64,000 nt of DNA, from positions 3,162,001-3,226,000 of the forward strand of contig NZ_CP095864.1 of NCBI RefSeq assembly GCF_023100845.1, written 5' to 3'. Positions 38,977-49,553 of this stretch are shown here, piece by piece; the first letter of the stretch is position 1, and every line of letters begins with the position of its first letter. The translations under genes were made by a program, and so were the position numbers. The notes under the pieces were generated by a model. That model saw nothing but the letters and a program-made list of their open reading frames with translations. It made no database searches and was not told where the DNA came from. The stretch comes from Gordonia sp. PP30. Lineage in GTDB: Bacteria > Actinomycetota > Actinomycetes > Mycobacteriales > Mycobacteriaceae.

Positions 38977-39951
38977 ATGAGTGACAGCGCGGTCGAGCTC
39001 GTCGTTCCCGGATCGGCGCGGACCGGCGCCCCGGAGCGCACCGTCCGGCTCAGCAGCCCGGACCGCGTGTACTTCCCCGAGGCGGGACTCACCAAGCTCG
39101 ACCTGGCCCGGTACTACCTGAGCGTGGGCGACGGCATCGAGCGCGCGCTGCACGCGCGGCCGACCATGCTGCACCGGTTCCCCAAGGGTCTCGCCGGACC
39201 GAAGGTGCACCAGAAGAAGCTCCCCGCGGGTGCGCCGGACTGGATCGAGACCGTGCCGATCTTCTTCCCCCGCTACTCCCGGATCGTCGACGAGCTGTGC
39301 CCGGCCGAACTGGCGCCGATCATCTGGGCGGTGCAGATGTCGACCGTGGAGTTCCACCCCTGGAACTCGCGGCGCGCGGACGTCGAGCGGCCCGACGAGT
39401 GGCGGATCGATCTCGACCCGATGCCCGACTGCGACTTCGCGCGGGTGCGGCGCGTCGCCCACGCCGCCCACGAGTTGCTGGACGAACTCGGTATCCGCGG
39501 CTTCCCGAAGACCTCCGGCGGCCACGGTCTGCACATCTACGTGCGGATCGAGCCCGAGTGGGAGTTCGGCGACGTCCGGCGCGCCGCCCTCGCCTTCGGC
39601 CGCGAACTCACCCGCCGCCTGCCCGGTGACGCCACCGTCACCTGGTGGCGCAAGGACCGCGACCCGTCTCAGGTCTTCGTCGACTTCAACCAGAACGCCC
39701 GCGATCACACCATGGCCGCGGCCTACTCGGTGCGCGCCACCGGCCGGGCGACGGTCAGCACCCCGATCGAGTGGGACGAGCTCGACAGCGCCGAGCCCGA
39801 CGACTTCACGGTCGCCACGGTGCCGGAGCGCTTCGCCCGGATCGGCGATCTCTTCGCCCCGATCGACGACGTGTCCTACCGGCTCGACATCCTCCTGGAG
39901 TGGGCCGACCGCGACTCCCGCGACGACGAGGGCGGAGGGATCAGCGGATGA
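38977..39951 (+). CDS. Stand-alone LigD-type primase-polymerase (archaeo-eukaryotic primase fold)
   Basis: About 324 residues, equal to the polymerase module of LigD but without ligase or nuclease domains. Motif I (RIDLDPMPDCDF) holds the metal-binding aspartates, and TSGGHGLHIYV and VDFNQNARDHT match motifs II and III. Such enzymes add ribo- or deoxynucleotides and act in gap filling or end joining; mycobacteria carry several stand-alone copies. No ku or ligase gene is adjacent. The gene is divergent from echA and overlaps the NUDIX gene end by 11 bases. Confidence 0.92.
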   Translation: MSDSAVELVVPGSARTGAPERTVRLSSPDRVYFPEAGLTKLDLARYYLSVGDGIERALHARPTMLHRFPKGLAGPKVHQKKLPAGAPDWIETVPIFFPRYSRIVDELCPAELAPIIWAVQMSTVEFHPWNSRRADVERPDEWRIDLDPMPDCDFARVRRVAHAAHELLDELGIRGFPKTSGGHGLHIYVRIEPEWEFGDVRRAALAFGRELTRRLPGDATVTWWRKDRDPSQVFVDFNQNARDHTMAAAYSVRATGRATVSTPIEWDELDSAEPDDFTVATVPERFARIGDLFAPIDDVSYRLDILLEWADRDSRDDEGGGISG

Positions 39952-40771
39952 TCTGCTCCAGTTGCGTCAGGCGGCCGTCGTTCAGGACGGCGAAGTAGTC
40001 CGCCGAATCGGCGAACCCGAGACCCATCACGCCGCCGTCGGAGGGGACGGCCGGCTCGATCGCGGTGATCACGCGGGGCTCGGCGATCAGGTCGGCGACG
40101 GACTCGTGCCGGGCGATCTCCCGCAGCTGCGTCCACGTCGGCGGCAGCAGGAACCGCCGTCCCGACTGCCAGTCGGCGAGCGCCGCCTCCGCGGTTGCCC
40201 ACTCGGTGGCCTCGGCCTCGCTGGTCGCCCCGTCCGCGTTCTGTCCCTCCGGAAGCGCCGCCAGGAAGAAGCGCGTGTCGTACCGCCGCTTCTCGTTGCG
40301 CGGCGTGATCCAGTGCGCGAGCGGCGCCAGCAGATCGGTGCGCACACACAGGTCGTTCTCGATCAGGAACTGCGCGAACGAGATCTCCTTGGCGACCAGG
40401 CGGTCGCGCTCACCGGCGTAGACCGCCGGATCGGGCACGACGGCGTCGGCGGTCCCGGCCAGCAGCACGCCGCACTCCTCGAAGGTCTCCCGGACGGCCG
40501 CGGACACGAGGGCCCGGGCGGACTCCTCCTCGGTACCGAGCTGGTGCGCCCACCAGCGCAGATCGGGACCGATCCAGCCGATCTCGGCCTCCCGGTCCCG
40601 GGGATCGACGCCGCCGCCGGGGAACACCGTCATGCCGCCGGCGAAGGCCATCTGCCGCACCCGATGCTGGAGGAAGACCTCGATGGCGCCGTCACCGTCG
40701 CGCACCAGCACCACGGTGGAGGCATCGCGCGGCGACGCCTCCGGCTGCCGGTTCGTCGCCTCATCGCTCAT
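39941..40771 (-). CDS. NUDIX hydrolase
   Basis: About 276 residues. The NUDIX box core RETFEECGVLL lies near residue 95, preceded by GGMTVFPGGGVDPRD. The family removes nucleoside-diphosphate or pyrophosphate groups; a possible CoA or oxidised-nucleotide substrate cannot be settled here. The long insert before and after the box is typical of the larger actinobacterial members (Rv3040c-like). It converges with the LigD-type polymerase gene. Confidence 0.9.
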   Translation of the reverse strand: MSDEATNRQPEASPRDASTVVLVRDGDGAIEVFLQHRVRQMAFAGGMTVFPGGGVDPRDREAEIGWIGPDLRWWAHQLGTEEESARALVSAAVRETFEECGVLLAGTADAVVPDPAVYAGERDRLVAKEISFAQFLIENDLCVRTDLLAPLAHWITPRNEKRRYDTRFFLAALPEGQNADGATSEAEATEWATAEAALADWQSGRRFLLPPTWTQLREIARHESVADLIAEPRVITAIEPAVPSDGGVMGLGFADSADYFAVLNDGRLTQLEQIIR

Positions 40772-40836
40772 CGTCGCCTGCCTTCCGGTCCGTCGCTCAC
40801 CGAGCGAGCGCTCACTCTACTTAGCGACTGTAACGG

Positions 40837-41676
40837 TCATCGCTCAGCGGCACGACGGTGACCGCCCGCACGCCGCGCCCGGCGCGCGAAGTAGCGGCCG
40901 TCGTCCTGCGTCAGCGCGATGTTCTGCCGGAAGGTGCGCGTGAGGTTCTCCGCGGTCAGCGTGTCGGCGATCGGTCCCTGCGCCGTCACCTGGCCTTCGG
41001 AGAGCATCATCAGGTTGGTGAAGCCCGGCGGGATCTCCTCGACGTGATGGGTGATGAGCACCATCGCCGGGGCGTCCGGGTCCAGCGCCAACATGCTGAG
41101 CCGGTCGACGAGTTCTTCGCGACCGCCCAGGTCGAGTCCGGCGGCGGGCTCGTCGAGCAGCAGCACCTCCGGATCGGTCATCAGGCCGCGCGCGATCAGC
41201 ACCCGCTTGCGCTCCCCTTCCGACAGGGTCCCGAACGTCCGGCCGGCGAGGTGCTCGGCCCCCATCGACTCCAGGACGTCGGCCGCGCGCTCGCGGTCGA
41301 ACTCGTCGTAGTCCTCCCGCCACCGGCCGAGGACCGAGTAGCCCGCCGAGATCACCAGGTCCGAGACCACCTCACCGGCCGGGATACGGCCGGCGATCGC
41401 CGAACTGACCAGCCCGATGCGGGTGGTCAGATCGCGCACATCGGTGCGGCCCAGGCGTTCGGAGAGAACGAAGGCGACGCCGGACGTCGGCTGCTCGATC
41501 GCGGCCGCCATCCGCAGCAGCGAGGTCTTGCCTGCGCCGTTGGGGCCGATGATCACCCAGCGCTCGTCGAGCTCCACCTGCCAGTCGACCGGGCCGACCA
41601 ATTCCTTGCCCCCGCGCCGCAGGACGACGTCGTGGAAGTCGAGAATCAGGTCCGGGTCGGTCTGCGCGTCAGTCAC
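40837..41676 (-). CDS. ABC transporter ATP-binding protein
   Basis: About 279 residues. Walker A IGPNGAGKTSLL, signature LSEGERKRVLIARG, Walker B EVLLLDEPAAGLD and the H-loop ITHHVEEIP are complete. A GGGAGG directly precedes the GTG start. No permease gene lies next to it. Lone ATPases of this kind are also found in the same place in mycobacteria (Rv3041c), so its partner is encoded elsewhere or it acts without a permease. The C-terminus is Arg-rich. Confidence 0.93.
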   Translation of the reverse strand: MTDAQTDPDLILDFHDVVLRRGGKELVGPVDWQVELDERWVIIGPNGAGKTSLLRMAAAIEQPTSGVAFVLSERLGRTDVRDLTTRIGLVSSAIAGRIPAGEVVSDLVISAGYSVLGRWREDYDEFDRERAADVLESMGAEHLAGRTFGTLSEGERKRVLIARGLMTDPEVLLLDEPAAGLDLGGREELVDRLSMLALDPDAPAMVLITHHVEEIPPGFTNLMMLSEGQVTAQGPIADTLTAENLTRTFRQNIALTQDDGRYFARRARRAGGHRRAAER

Positions 41677-41764
41677 CCTCCCATGATGGCCGATGACCCC
41701 GGTGGCGCGGCGCAGGTATCACCGGCGCGGGAATATCGGACCGCGCCGCGGCCTTGAACCGGAG

Positions 41765-42760
41765 GTGAGTGTCGCCGAATCGTCCGTGCCCCTGTCCCTT
41801 CTCGACCTGGCGCAAGTCGGTCCCGGCGAGACCGTCGCCGCCTCGCTGCGGCACTCGGAAGACCTCGCGCGGCTCGCCGACGACTCGGGTTACCGGCGGC
41901 TCTGGTACGCCGAGCACCACAACATGGCGGCCATCGCCTCGTCGGCCCCGGCCGTGCTGATCGCCCATATGGCCGCGATCACGACCCGCATCCGGCTGGG
42001 CGCGGGCGGCGTGATGCTGCCCAATCATTCGCCGCTGACCATCGCCGAACAGTTCGGCACCCTCGCCGAGCTGTATCCGGGGCGCATCGACCTGGGACTC
42101 GGCCGCGCGCCCGGCGGCGACCGCGCCACCTTCGCGGCCCTGCGCCGCGACCCGGCGGCGGCCGAGTCGTTCCCGCGGGACGTCGTGGAACTGCAGCGCT
42201 ATCTGCGCGGAGTGCCGCAGGAGTCCGGCGTGGTCGCGACGCCGGGTGCCGGCACCGACGTGCCGCTGTACATCCTGGGTTCCTCGCTCTTCGGTGCCCA
42301 GCTCGCCGCCTACCTCGGCCTGCCGTACGCCTTCGCCTCGCATTTCGCCCCGGCCGCGCTGGAGCAGGCGATCGCGCTGTACCGCACCGAGTTCCGGCCC
42401 GCCCCCACCCTCGACGGCGGGGAGACCGAGCCGTATCTGATCGTCGCCGCGGGCGTGATCGCCGACGACGACGAGGCGGTCGCGCTCGAACAGGCGCACG
42501 TCACCAAGCGACAGCGCGCGAAGCACCTGTTCGCCCGGGGCCGCCGGCTGACCGACGCCGAAGCCGACGACCTGCTCGCCGGTCCGGTCGGCCGCCAGGT
42601 CGAGGAGATGATGCACCACGCGGCGGTGGGCACCCCCGCCCGCGTCCGCGCGCAGATCGCCGACTTCGCGTCGGCCACCGGCGCCGACGAGGTGATGCTC
42701 GCGCCGATGGCCCCGGACCGCCGCGTCTGGCTCGGGACCGCCACCCACCTGGCACCGTAG
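41765..42760 (+). CDS. Luciferase-like (LLM) flavin-dependent oxidoreductase
   Basis: About 331 residues. The bacterial luciferase-like fold shows LSLLDLAQVGPGETVAASL, YAEHHNMAAIASSAP, IRLGAGGVMLPNHSPL, and LYPGRIDLGLGRAPGGD. These enzymes use reduced FMN or F420. Which of the two cannot be told, though mycobacterial relatives use both. The GTG at 41765 lies almost on top of the GGAGG; a GTG at 41786 would be spaced better and starts closer to the family N-terminus. It is divergent from the ABC ATPase gene. Confidence 0.87.
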   Translation: MSVAESSVPLSLLDLAQVGPGETVAASLRHSEDLARLADDSGYRRLWYAEHHNMAAIASSAPAVLIAHMAAITTRIRLGAGGVMLPNHSPLTIAEQFGTLAELYPGRIDLGLGRAPGGDRATFAALRRDPAAAESFPRDVVELQRYLRGVPQESGVVATPGAGTDVPLYILGSSLFGAQLAAYLGLPYAFASHFAPAALEQAIALYRTEFRPAPTLDGGETEPYLIVAAGVIADDDEAVALEQAHVTKRQRAKHLFARGRRLTDAEADDLLAGPVGRQVEEMMHHAAVGTPARVRAQIADFASATGADEVMLAPMAPDRRVWLGTATHLAP

Positions 42761-42892
42761 CGACTCTGAGACCCTGTCGTCCGCCGGCCGAGCCCCGCCG
42801 ACTCCGCTCAGGTACCACCAGCGAAACGTTGGGAGACTGCTGAAGAATCCGGTTGTTTGCCGCTGCCAGCCGGCCCCGCCGGCGGGTGAGCA

Positions 42893-42937
42893 TTTCGACG
42901 GAGCTCACTATGAACTCCGCGAGGAGCCGTGTCGAAA
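42893..42937. repeat. REP-like inverted element
   Basis: TTTCGACGGAGCTC (from 42893) and GAGGAGCCGTGTCGAAA (to 42937) form an imperfect inverted repeat with TTTCGAC/GTCGAAA ends. The second half resembles arms of the 26.8-kb array. It lies in the 248-base gap between the LLM gene and the first IS481-family copy, where no gene is seen. A further TTCGACACGGAACTCCG fragment abuts the IS target site. Confidence 0.65.
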
Positions 42938-43003
42938 CCCATCCTCATTGGCCACAAGTCGTTGTGTCCCAGCGCATGTCGCGGCGTTCGACACGGAACT
43001 CCG

Positions 43004-44005
43004 TTAGATGTACTTCCCCGTGAGGTTGTGAACGCGGGCTGAGGGGACGAGGCCGCCGATCCCGGTGTGGGGTCGGTGGTGATTGTAGTGGTGCAGCCAG
43101 TGCTGGTAGGCCGCTACGCGTTCGGTGTCACTGGTGTACGGGGCGGCGTAGGCCCATTCGGCGGCCAGCGTCCGGTTGAAGCGTTCGACTTTCCCGTTGG
43201 TCTGGGGCCGGTACGGCCTGGTCCGCTTGTGCTTGATACTCGGGCCCAGGGCCGCGGCGAACACACGCGAGCGGTAGCAGGATCCGTTATCGGTCATCAC
43301 CGCGGTCACGGTGACTCCGATCTCGGCGAAGAACGCGTTGGCCCGTTCCCAGAACCCTGCCGCGGTCTCCTTGCGTTCGTCATCGAGGATCTCCGAATAC
43401 GCCACGCGCGAGTGGTCATCGACAGCGTGGTGCAGGTACCGGTAGCCCCGCGATCCTGCTGCGCCGCCGCGGGCAGCCTGGTCACGGTGCCGCCCGGCTC
43501 TGAGGTCCTGGGCCGAGCCGCGTCCATGGACCCGCCATCCGCCGCCGTCAGGGATTCGGCCGAGTTTCTTGATGTCGACATGGACCAGCCGGCCGGGACG
43601 GTCGACTTCGTACCTCTTGGGCGCGGGCCGGCGCACCGGCAGCCCGGTGGCCTGGTCCAGGTGCGCCAGCGGCGGCATCCGGTACCGAGTCAGGACCCTG
43701 CCCACGGTCGAACGCGGAAGCCGCAGGTGGTAGGCGATGCGGTGTGGTCCCCAGCGGCGAGTGAACCGCAGACCGATGATCCGCCGCTCGGTGCGCCGGT
43801 TCAGACGCGTCGGACAGGTCTGGGGACGGGAACTACGGTCGGTCAACTCCTGACCGGCGCGGTACCGGTCGGCCCATCGCTTGGCCGTGGCCAGGGAAAC
43901 CTGGAACCGCTGCGCTGCCCGCCGCAGCGGCCAACCGTCCTCGACGATCAGCACCGCCAGGCGTCGTCTGCCCTCCGGCGTCAAGGGTGCGTTAGCGTGG
44001 ACCAT
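43004..44005 (-). CDS. IS481-family transposase (copy 1)
   Basis: About 333 residues. Two helix-turn-helix regions lie at the N-terminus (RRRLAVLIVEDGWPLRRAAQ; GPHRIAYHLRLPRSTVGRVL). The DDE integrase core has Asp in LVHVDIKKLG, Asp in VMTDNGSCY and Glu in NGKVERFNRTL. The last codon and the TAA stop lie partly or wholly outside the element: the final IS base A is completed to ATC by the target duplication, which also supplies TAA. It differs from copy 2 by Val for Ala about 29 residues before the end and by the last residue. Confidence 0.95.
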   Translation of the reverse strand: MVHANAPLTPEGRRRLAVLIVEDGWPLRRAAQRFQVSLATAKRWADRYRAGQELTDRSSRPQTCPTRLNRRTERRIIGLRFTRRWGPHRIAYHLRLPRSTVGRVLTRYRMPPLAHLDQATGLPVRRPAPKRYEVDRPGRLVHVDIKKLGRIPDGGGWRVHGRGSAQDLRAGRHRDQAARGGAAGSRGYRYLHHAVDDHSRVAYSEILDDERKETAAGFWERANAFFAEIGVTVTAVMTDNGSCYRSRVFAAALGPSIKHKRTRPYRPQTNGKVERFNRTLAAEWAYAAPYTSDTERVAAYQHWLHHYNHHRPHTGIGGLVPSARVHNLTGKYI

Positions 44006-44101
44006 GAAGACCTCCGTGGCTTGATGTCAGTGTGGTAACCCACATCCTGCCCGGAGGTCTTCACTTCACCTCAGATGTTCACAACGTGTCGGGGAAGTAC
44101 A
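43009..44101 (-). mobile_element. IS481-family insertion sequence, copy 1 (1093 bp)
   Basis: The ends TGTACTTCCCC and GGGGAAGTACA are the tips of imperfect inverted repeats of about 25 bases (43009-43033 and 44077-44101). The direct repeat GTTAGA flanks it at 43003-43008 and 44102-44107, a 6-bp target duplication. One transposase gene fills it. A second, nearly identical copy lies inverted at 58715-59807; by eye two base differences were found (near 43116 and 43424). Confidence 0.95.
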
Positions 44102-44242
44102 GTTAGATGAGTGATTCCCGGTGTCGGTGATGGACGTGGCGGCGTTCGCGGGTAGTGGCAGTGCTCGGGGGACCGCTGCTGGTGTGCCGGGTCGCTACCG
44201 GTAATCGTGTACGCCCTGGCGGCCTGGCCACCGTGGTGGTGG

Positions 44243-45847
44243 TCAGGCGGCCAGGTGCTGTTCTAGGAGGCGTTCGACGCCGGAGCCGGTGGTGTCCGCG
44301 CGTGCGGGTGCGACGGGCATGTCGGGGCGAGGAGCCTCGACGCCAAGCCCTCCGGCCCGCTCGCTGGTCTCGCCGAGCCGGTGGTTCACGGTCGGTGGTG
44401 GGGAGCGGTCTTCGGCCGGGAGGTCTGGGCCGGTGCGGAGTTTGTCGGGGTGGAACAGTGGGTTGATGATCCACGGCCCGGCGCGTCCGGCGGGCCGCCA
44501 GCCGACGCGGCCTTTGTCGGGGCCGTCGGTGAGGACGATCGATTCCCAGGTTCCGGGTTGTTTGCCGTTCCACCGGTTGTGTGTCCCGCAGGCCCCGCCG
44601 AGGTGATCGGCGTCGGTGGGACCGCCGTCTTGCCAGTCGGGCATGTGGTGCATCTCGCACTGGGTGAACGGGCGGGTACAGCCCGGCGCGGTACAGCCGC
44701 GGTCGCGGGCGAACAACGCCAAGCGTTGCGCGCGCGACGCGAGGCGGTGGGCGCGGCCGAGGTAGAGGGGCTGCCCGGTGGCCTTGGCGAAGACCGCGAG
44801 GTAGGGGACGGCGTCGGCGGCGATCGTCACCAGGTCCGAGACGGGGATGCGGGTGCCGGTGGTGGTCCAGGCGATCCCGGCGTGGCGGGCGAGGTCCTCA
44901 TCGGTGACGGTGACCACGATCTGATTGCGCAGACTCTCTGGGCGCGCATGGGTGTTCTGGGCATTGACCCAGACGAGTAGTGCCAGGAGAGCGTCGTGCT
45001 GGCGCCGCCCCAGCAGCCGGTCATCGCGCTCGGCCGCGGCAGCCAGGACCGCGGGGTCGAGACCGGGCTGATCGGCCGCCCCGTGCGGGGAGTCCGGATC
45101 ATCCGGGTTGTTCATGCCGGGAGCGGCCCACTGGACGAACACGACCTCGAACTCCGCCCGCAACTGCGGCGTCATCCGGGCCTGGACCGCGCTCATGAGT
45201 TGCCGGTCCTGGGCGGACAGCCGGAACTTCGCTTGCCGCTGCCGGTCTTTGTCGTCGGCGAGGGTGCCGTCGGGGTCGAGGTGGGCCAGGATCCGGTTCC
45301 CGACGATCGTCACTCCGGACGGATTGAGCCGCCGGGCGGCGTCAGCGAGCATGGCCTCAGCCTTCACCCGTGCCTCCGGATCGACCGAGGACGGGATCTT
45401 GTCCATCACCTCCTCGATCACCCACACATGCGTCTCACCGATCGCACCCTCGGCCACCGCGGCCGCGGTCGCCGGGAACTTCGGATCCAGACGCTCGCCG
45501 GTCATCGCCGTGAACCGGCCGATCGAGGCCGCCACCACCCGGCGCCGCCGGGACTCGCCCTCCCCGATACGCAGGCCCTGCGTCAGCAACTGGTGCATGG
45601 TGTTGTATCCGGCGCGCCGGCAGGCACCGCGGTCGGAGATCTCCACGAACACGGCTGCGTCGACCCCGACACCTTTCCGGCGGGCCTGCTCCCGCGACTC
45701 CAACAGATCCAGCAACCCATCCTCGGACAGCGCAGCCAGCGGCGCGTCCGCGAGAGATTCTTCGGCGGCATCGATCACCGCGACCAACTCGGCGGGAGAC
45801 AGGCCGGCCACACGACCGCGGGCGTCGAACACGTCATCGTCACTCAT
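44243..45847 (-). CDS. DUF222/HNH endonuclease family protein (13E12-repeat type)
   Basis: About 534 residues. The N-terminal two thirds are the DUF222 domain (LSPAELVAVIDAAEESLAD, ESREQARRKGVGVDAAVFVEI, LDPDGTLADDKDRQRQAKF). The HNH nuclease motif follows: DRGCTAPGCTRPFTQCEMHHMPDWQDGG then DHLGGACGTHNRWNG, with Cys pairs and the HH metal site intact. Such genes occur in many copies in mycobacteria and gordoniae, often near repeats or mobile DNA. Their role is not known. A GGGGG ribosome site lies 8 bases before the ATG. The IS481-family copy sits 141 bases past its end. Confidence 0.9.
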   Translation of the reverse strand: MSDDDVFDARGRVAGLSPAELVAVIDAAEESLADAPLAALSEDGLLDLLESREQARRKGVGVDAAVFVEISDRGACRRAGYNTMHQLLTQGLRIGEGESRRRRVVAASIGRFTAMTGERLDPKFPATAAAVAEGAIGETHVWVIEEVMDKIPSSVDPEARVKAEAMLADAARRLNPSGVTIVGNRILAHLDPDGTLADDKDRQRQAKFRLSAQDRQLMSAVQARMTPQLRAEFEVVFVQWAAPGMNNPDDPDSPHGAADQPGLDPAVLAAAAERDDRLLGRRQHDALLALLVWVNAQNTHARPESLRNQIVVTVTDEDLARHAGIAWTTTGTRIPVSDLVTIAADAVPYLAVFAKATGQPLYLGRAHRLASRAQRLALFARDRGCTAPGCTRPFTQCEMHHMPDWQDGGPTDADHLGGACGTHNRWNGKQPGTWESIVLTDGPDKGRVGWRPAGRAGPWIINPLFHPDKLRTGPDLPAEDRSPPPTVNHRLGETSERAGGLGVEAPRPDMPVAPARADTTGSGVERLLEQHLAA

Positions 45848-46199
45848 CACGGACCCCCTTTGCCGGCCGACGGTAGATGGTTCTTCCCCTACCCCCAGAA
45901 TACGCACACCGAGATGTGTATGCAACAGTGGCATAGAACTTGCATTCGAGTAGATCGGTTGCAGGTGTCCTGCCCTCCTGGCCCGGGTGAGCGTCACAAT
46001 CATCGTCGCCAAAGGAGACACCGGCAGCGCCGTCGAAGCCGAGCCGACCGAGGCTGGCGTCACCCGGCTCAGACCGACCCGCACGGGCGAGAAGCAGCGT
46101 CCCCATCTCCGCTAGCACTCCGTTCCGCCGGACCGGGCTGCTGTAGGCAATCGCAACCATTGATCAGCAGTCTCCGAGCCGAGTCCAAGCCACCCGTCG
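45848..46199. other. Non-coding gap between two same-strand genes
   Basis: This 352-base gap upstream of the HNH gene shows no gene-like frame of its own. An AT-richer pocket at about 45890-45960 is a plausible promoter zone for the HNH gene, but no -35/-10 pair is clear enough to place. The end of the Pth2-like gene borders it on the right. Confidence 0.5.
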
Positions 46200-46922
46200 T
46201 CAGGCGACCTCGGCGATCACCGTGCACGACCCCGGCGTCACCTCCGTGTACCCGGCATCGCGCACGGCGATCGCGGTCCCGGCCTCCTCGGCGGCCAGCA
46301 GTTCGGCCCAGCGTGCCCGCGTCGCCTGCCGCACCGCGAGCGGGCAACCGTCGTCGTACCACCCGGCGAGCCGGTCCCGAGCTAGGAGCGGGGCGCCCAG
46401 CATCGAGGCGTGCGAGACCTGCGCGGCGAGCTTGCCGACGGTCATCGGCAGATCCGGAGCCACCCAGAGACCGAGGGTGCCCGGCGCCGGCCGCTCGGTG
46501 GACAGGTCGCCCGGCACCTCGGTGCCGCCGATCTGCAGCTTCGCGATGCGGCGGTCCGTGGCGCCGACCGGTCCGGGTACACAGGCCCGCGCCTGGGCAC
46601 CGCCGGCGTCGACGGTGATCCCCGGGACCTGGTCCACCGCCGCCCACGACGCTCCACGTGCCCGCCGGGCGATCTTCCGGATCCGGCCCGCGCACCACGC
46701 GTCGAAGGCGTCCGCCCACTCCCCGCCCGCGGCGGCCCGCGGATCCAGACAGGCCAGCACCGTCGCCCGCGCCGCGGCCTCCAGCACCGCCGCCCGGGGC
46801 GGTGGATCGGCCTTCGGGAGATGCAGCACCAGCGGCATCGCGAGGACGGCCGCGGGATCGTCGGGGTCGGCGCGCCGCGGCGTGTAGCCGGTCAGTCGGG
46901 ACAGATTCTCGGTGAGTGCCAT
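46200..46922 (-). CDS. Peptidyl-tRNA hydrolase 2 (Pth2)-like protein with N-terminal extension
   Basis: About 240 residues. The last 110 or so residues carry Pth2 features: LPMTVGKLAAQVSHASMLG (the KxAAQxSHA signature), a helix with LLAAEEAGTAIAVRDAGYTEV, and PGSCTVIAEVA, the usual ending. Pth2 enzymes release tRNA from stalled peptidyl-tRNA in archaea and eukaryotes, while bacteria normally use Pth1. The first 110 residues are an Arg/Ala-rich extension without a recognised domain. Function as a hydrolase is inferred. It is divergent from the deacetylase-like lipoprotein. Confidence 0.75.
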   Translation of the reverse strand: MALTENLSRLTGYTPRRADPDDPAAVLAMPLVLHLPKADPPPRAAVLEAAARATVLACLDPRAAAGGEWADAFDAWCAGRIRKIARRARGASWAAVDQVPGITVDAGGAQARACVPGPVGATDRRIAKLQIGGTEVPGDLSTERPAPGTLGLWVAPDLPMTVGKLAAQVSHASMLGAPLLARDRLAGWYDDGCPLAVRQATRARWAELLAAEEAGTAIAVRDAGYTEVTPGSCTVIAEVA

Positions 46923-46993
46923 CGGGCACCACGGTAGCCGAGCGCCTACCCGGGTACTATCCGGTGAAAATCGGACTTTCTGACAGGAGTGCC

Positions 46994-48166
46994 ATGGCGG
47001 GGGGACCGGTCCGGCGCCGACGATTCGCCCGGACAGCGGCGCTCGCGATGAGCGTCGTGCTCGCCGCCGGGATCGCGGGGTGCACGCCGGAGACGGGCGG
47101 GCGGGCCGTACCGGTACCGTCGACCGCCCGGGCCGCCCCTTCCGGGCCGGTGCGGCTCGGCTCCAATGTGCCGATGACCAGACTGGCCCCGGGCCAGCGG
47201 CCGCCCCAGTTCGTCCTGTTCTCGTTCGACGGCGTCGGCGTCGGCCCCAACTGGAATCTGTTCCTCGACACCGCGAAGGCGACGGACGCGCGGTTCTCCG
47301 CGCTGATGACCGGGCTCTACTTCCTCACCGACGCCGCCCGCAAGAAGTATCGGGGCCCGGGCCACCGGCCCGGCGAGTCGGCCATCAATTTCGGCGGCTC
47401 CAAGGCCGAGGTGATCGAAGAGATCGAGTATCTGAACAAGACCTGGTACGCCGGCCACGAGATGGGCACGCACTTCGTCGGGCATTTCTGCCGGGGTACC
47501 TCCTACCCCGGCGCGCAGTGGACCACCGCCGACTGGAATCACGAACTCGACCAGTTCTTCTCGCTGATGGTGAACTGGCGCAAGAACACCGGGATCACCA
47601 CCGGCCCCGACCTCGCCTTCGGCCCGGACGTCGTCAAGGGCGGACGCACCCAGTGTCTGGAGGGCAGCCAGGAGGCGCTGTTCCCGGCGCTGATCGCGCA
47701 CGGCATGATCTGGGATTCGTCGATGGCGGCCCGGCAGCCGGGCATCTTCTGGCCGGAGAAGACCCGCGGCATCTGGGAGTTCCCGATCCCCTACGTGTAC
47801 TCCCCCGCCCTCAAACGGCGCCAGACCGCACTCGACTTCAACTACTGGTACACGTACAACGGGGCGCGGAACCGTCCGAAGGATGCCCCCAGGATCCGCC
47901 GCATCGTGCGCGAAAGCTACGAGTACATGTACCGGCGCGCGTTCGACGGGAACCGTGCCCCGCTGGTGATCGCCAACCACTTCAACCAGTGGAGCGGGAA
48001 CGCCTTCAACCCGGCCACCGCCGACTTCATGCGCGAGACCTGCGGCCGGCCGGAGACGATCTGCGCCACCTACTCCGACGTCATCGAGTGGATGGAGTTG
48101 CAGGACCCGCAGGTGCTGCGCGGCTGGCAGGGGCTCCCACCCGTCGCGGTGGACGCCCACCGCTGA
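46994..48166 (+). CDS. Polysaccharide-deacetylase-like lipoprotein
   Basis: About 390 residues. An Arg-rich start, a hydrophobic core and lipobox IAGC near residue 30 mark a lipoprotein. The body resembles NodB-type deacetylases only partly. FVLFSFDGVG stands where the TFDDG metal motif would be, and GTHFVGHFC supplies an H-x3-H. Later motifs are not clear. Aromatic-rich segments (YWYTYNG, YEYMYRRAF) and ANHFNQW follow. It could trim cell-wall or extracellular glycans, or be a non-catalytic relative. A GGAG site precedes the ATG. It converges with serB. Confidence 0.75.
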   Translation: MAGGPVRRRRFARTAALAMSVVLAAGIAGCTPETGGRAVPVPSTARAAPSGPVRLGSNVPMTRLAPGQRPPQFVLFSFDGVGVGPNWNLFLDTAKATDARFSALMTGLYFLTDAARKKYRGPGHRPGESAINFGGSKAEVIEEIEYLNKTWYAGHEMGTHFVGHFCRGTSYPGAQWTTADWNHELDQFFSLMVNWRKNTGITTGPDLAFGPDVVKGGRTQCLEGSQEALFPALIAHGMIWDSSMAARQPGIFWPEKTRGIWEFPIPYVYSPALKRRQTALDFNYWYTYNGARNRPKDAPRIRRIVRESYEYMYRRAFDGNRAPLVIANHFNQWSGNAFNPATADFMRETCGRPETICATYSDVIEWMELQDPQVLRGWQGLPPVAVDAHR

Positions 48167-48182
48167 GGGCGGCCGACCCGGC

Positions 48183-49553
<1,371 letters not shown>

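Noticed and set aside
38977..39951. A full non-homologous end-joining locus.
   Set aside because: Only the polymerase module is present; no ku, ligase or nuclease domain lies nearby.
44103..44660. A small open frame on the minus strand with Arg/His/Pro-rich sequence after the IS.
   Set aside because: It is mostly a frame-shifted reading of the end of the HNH gene.
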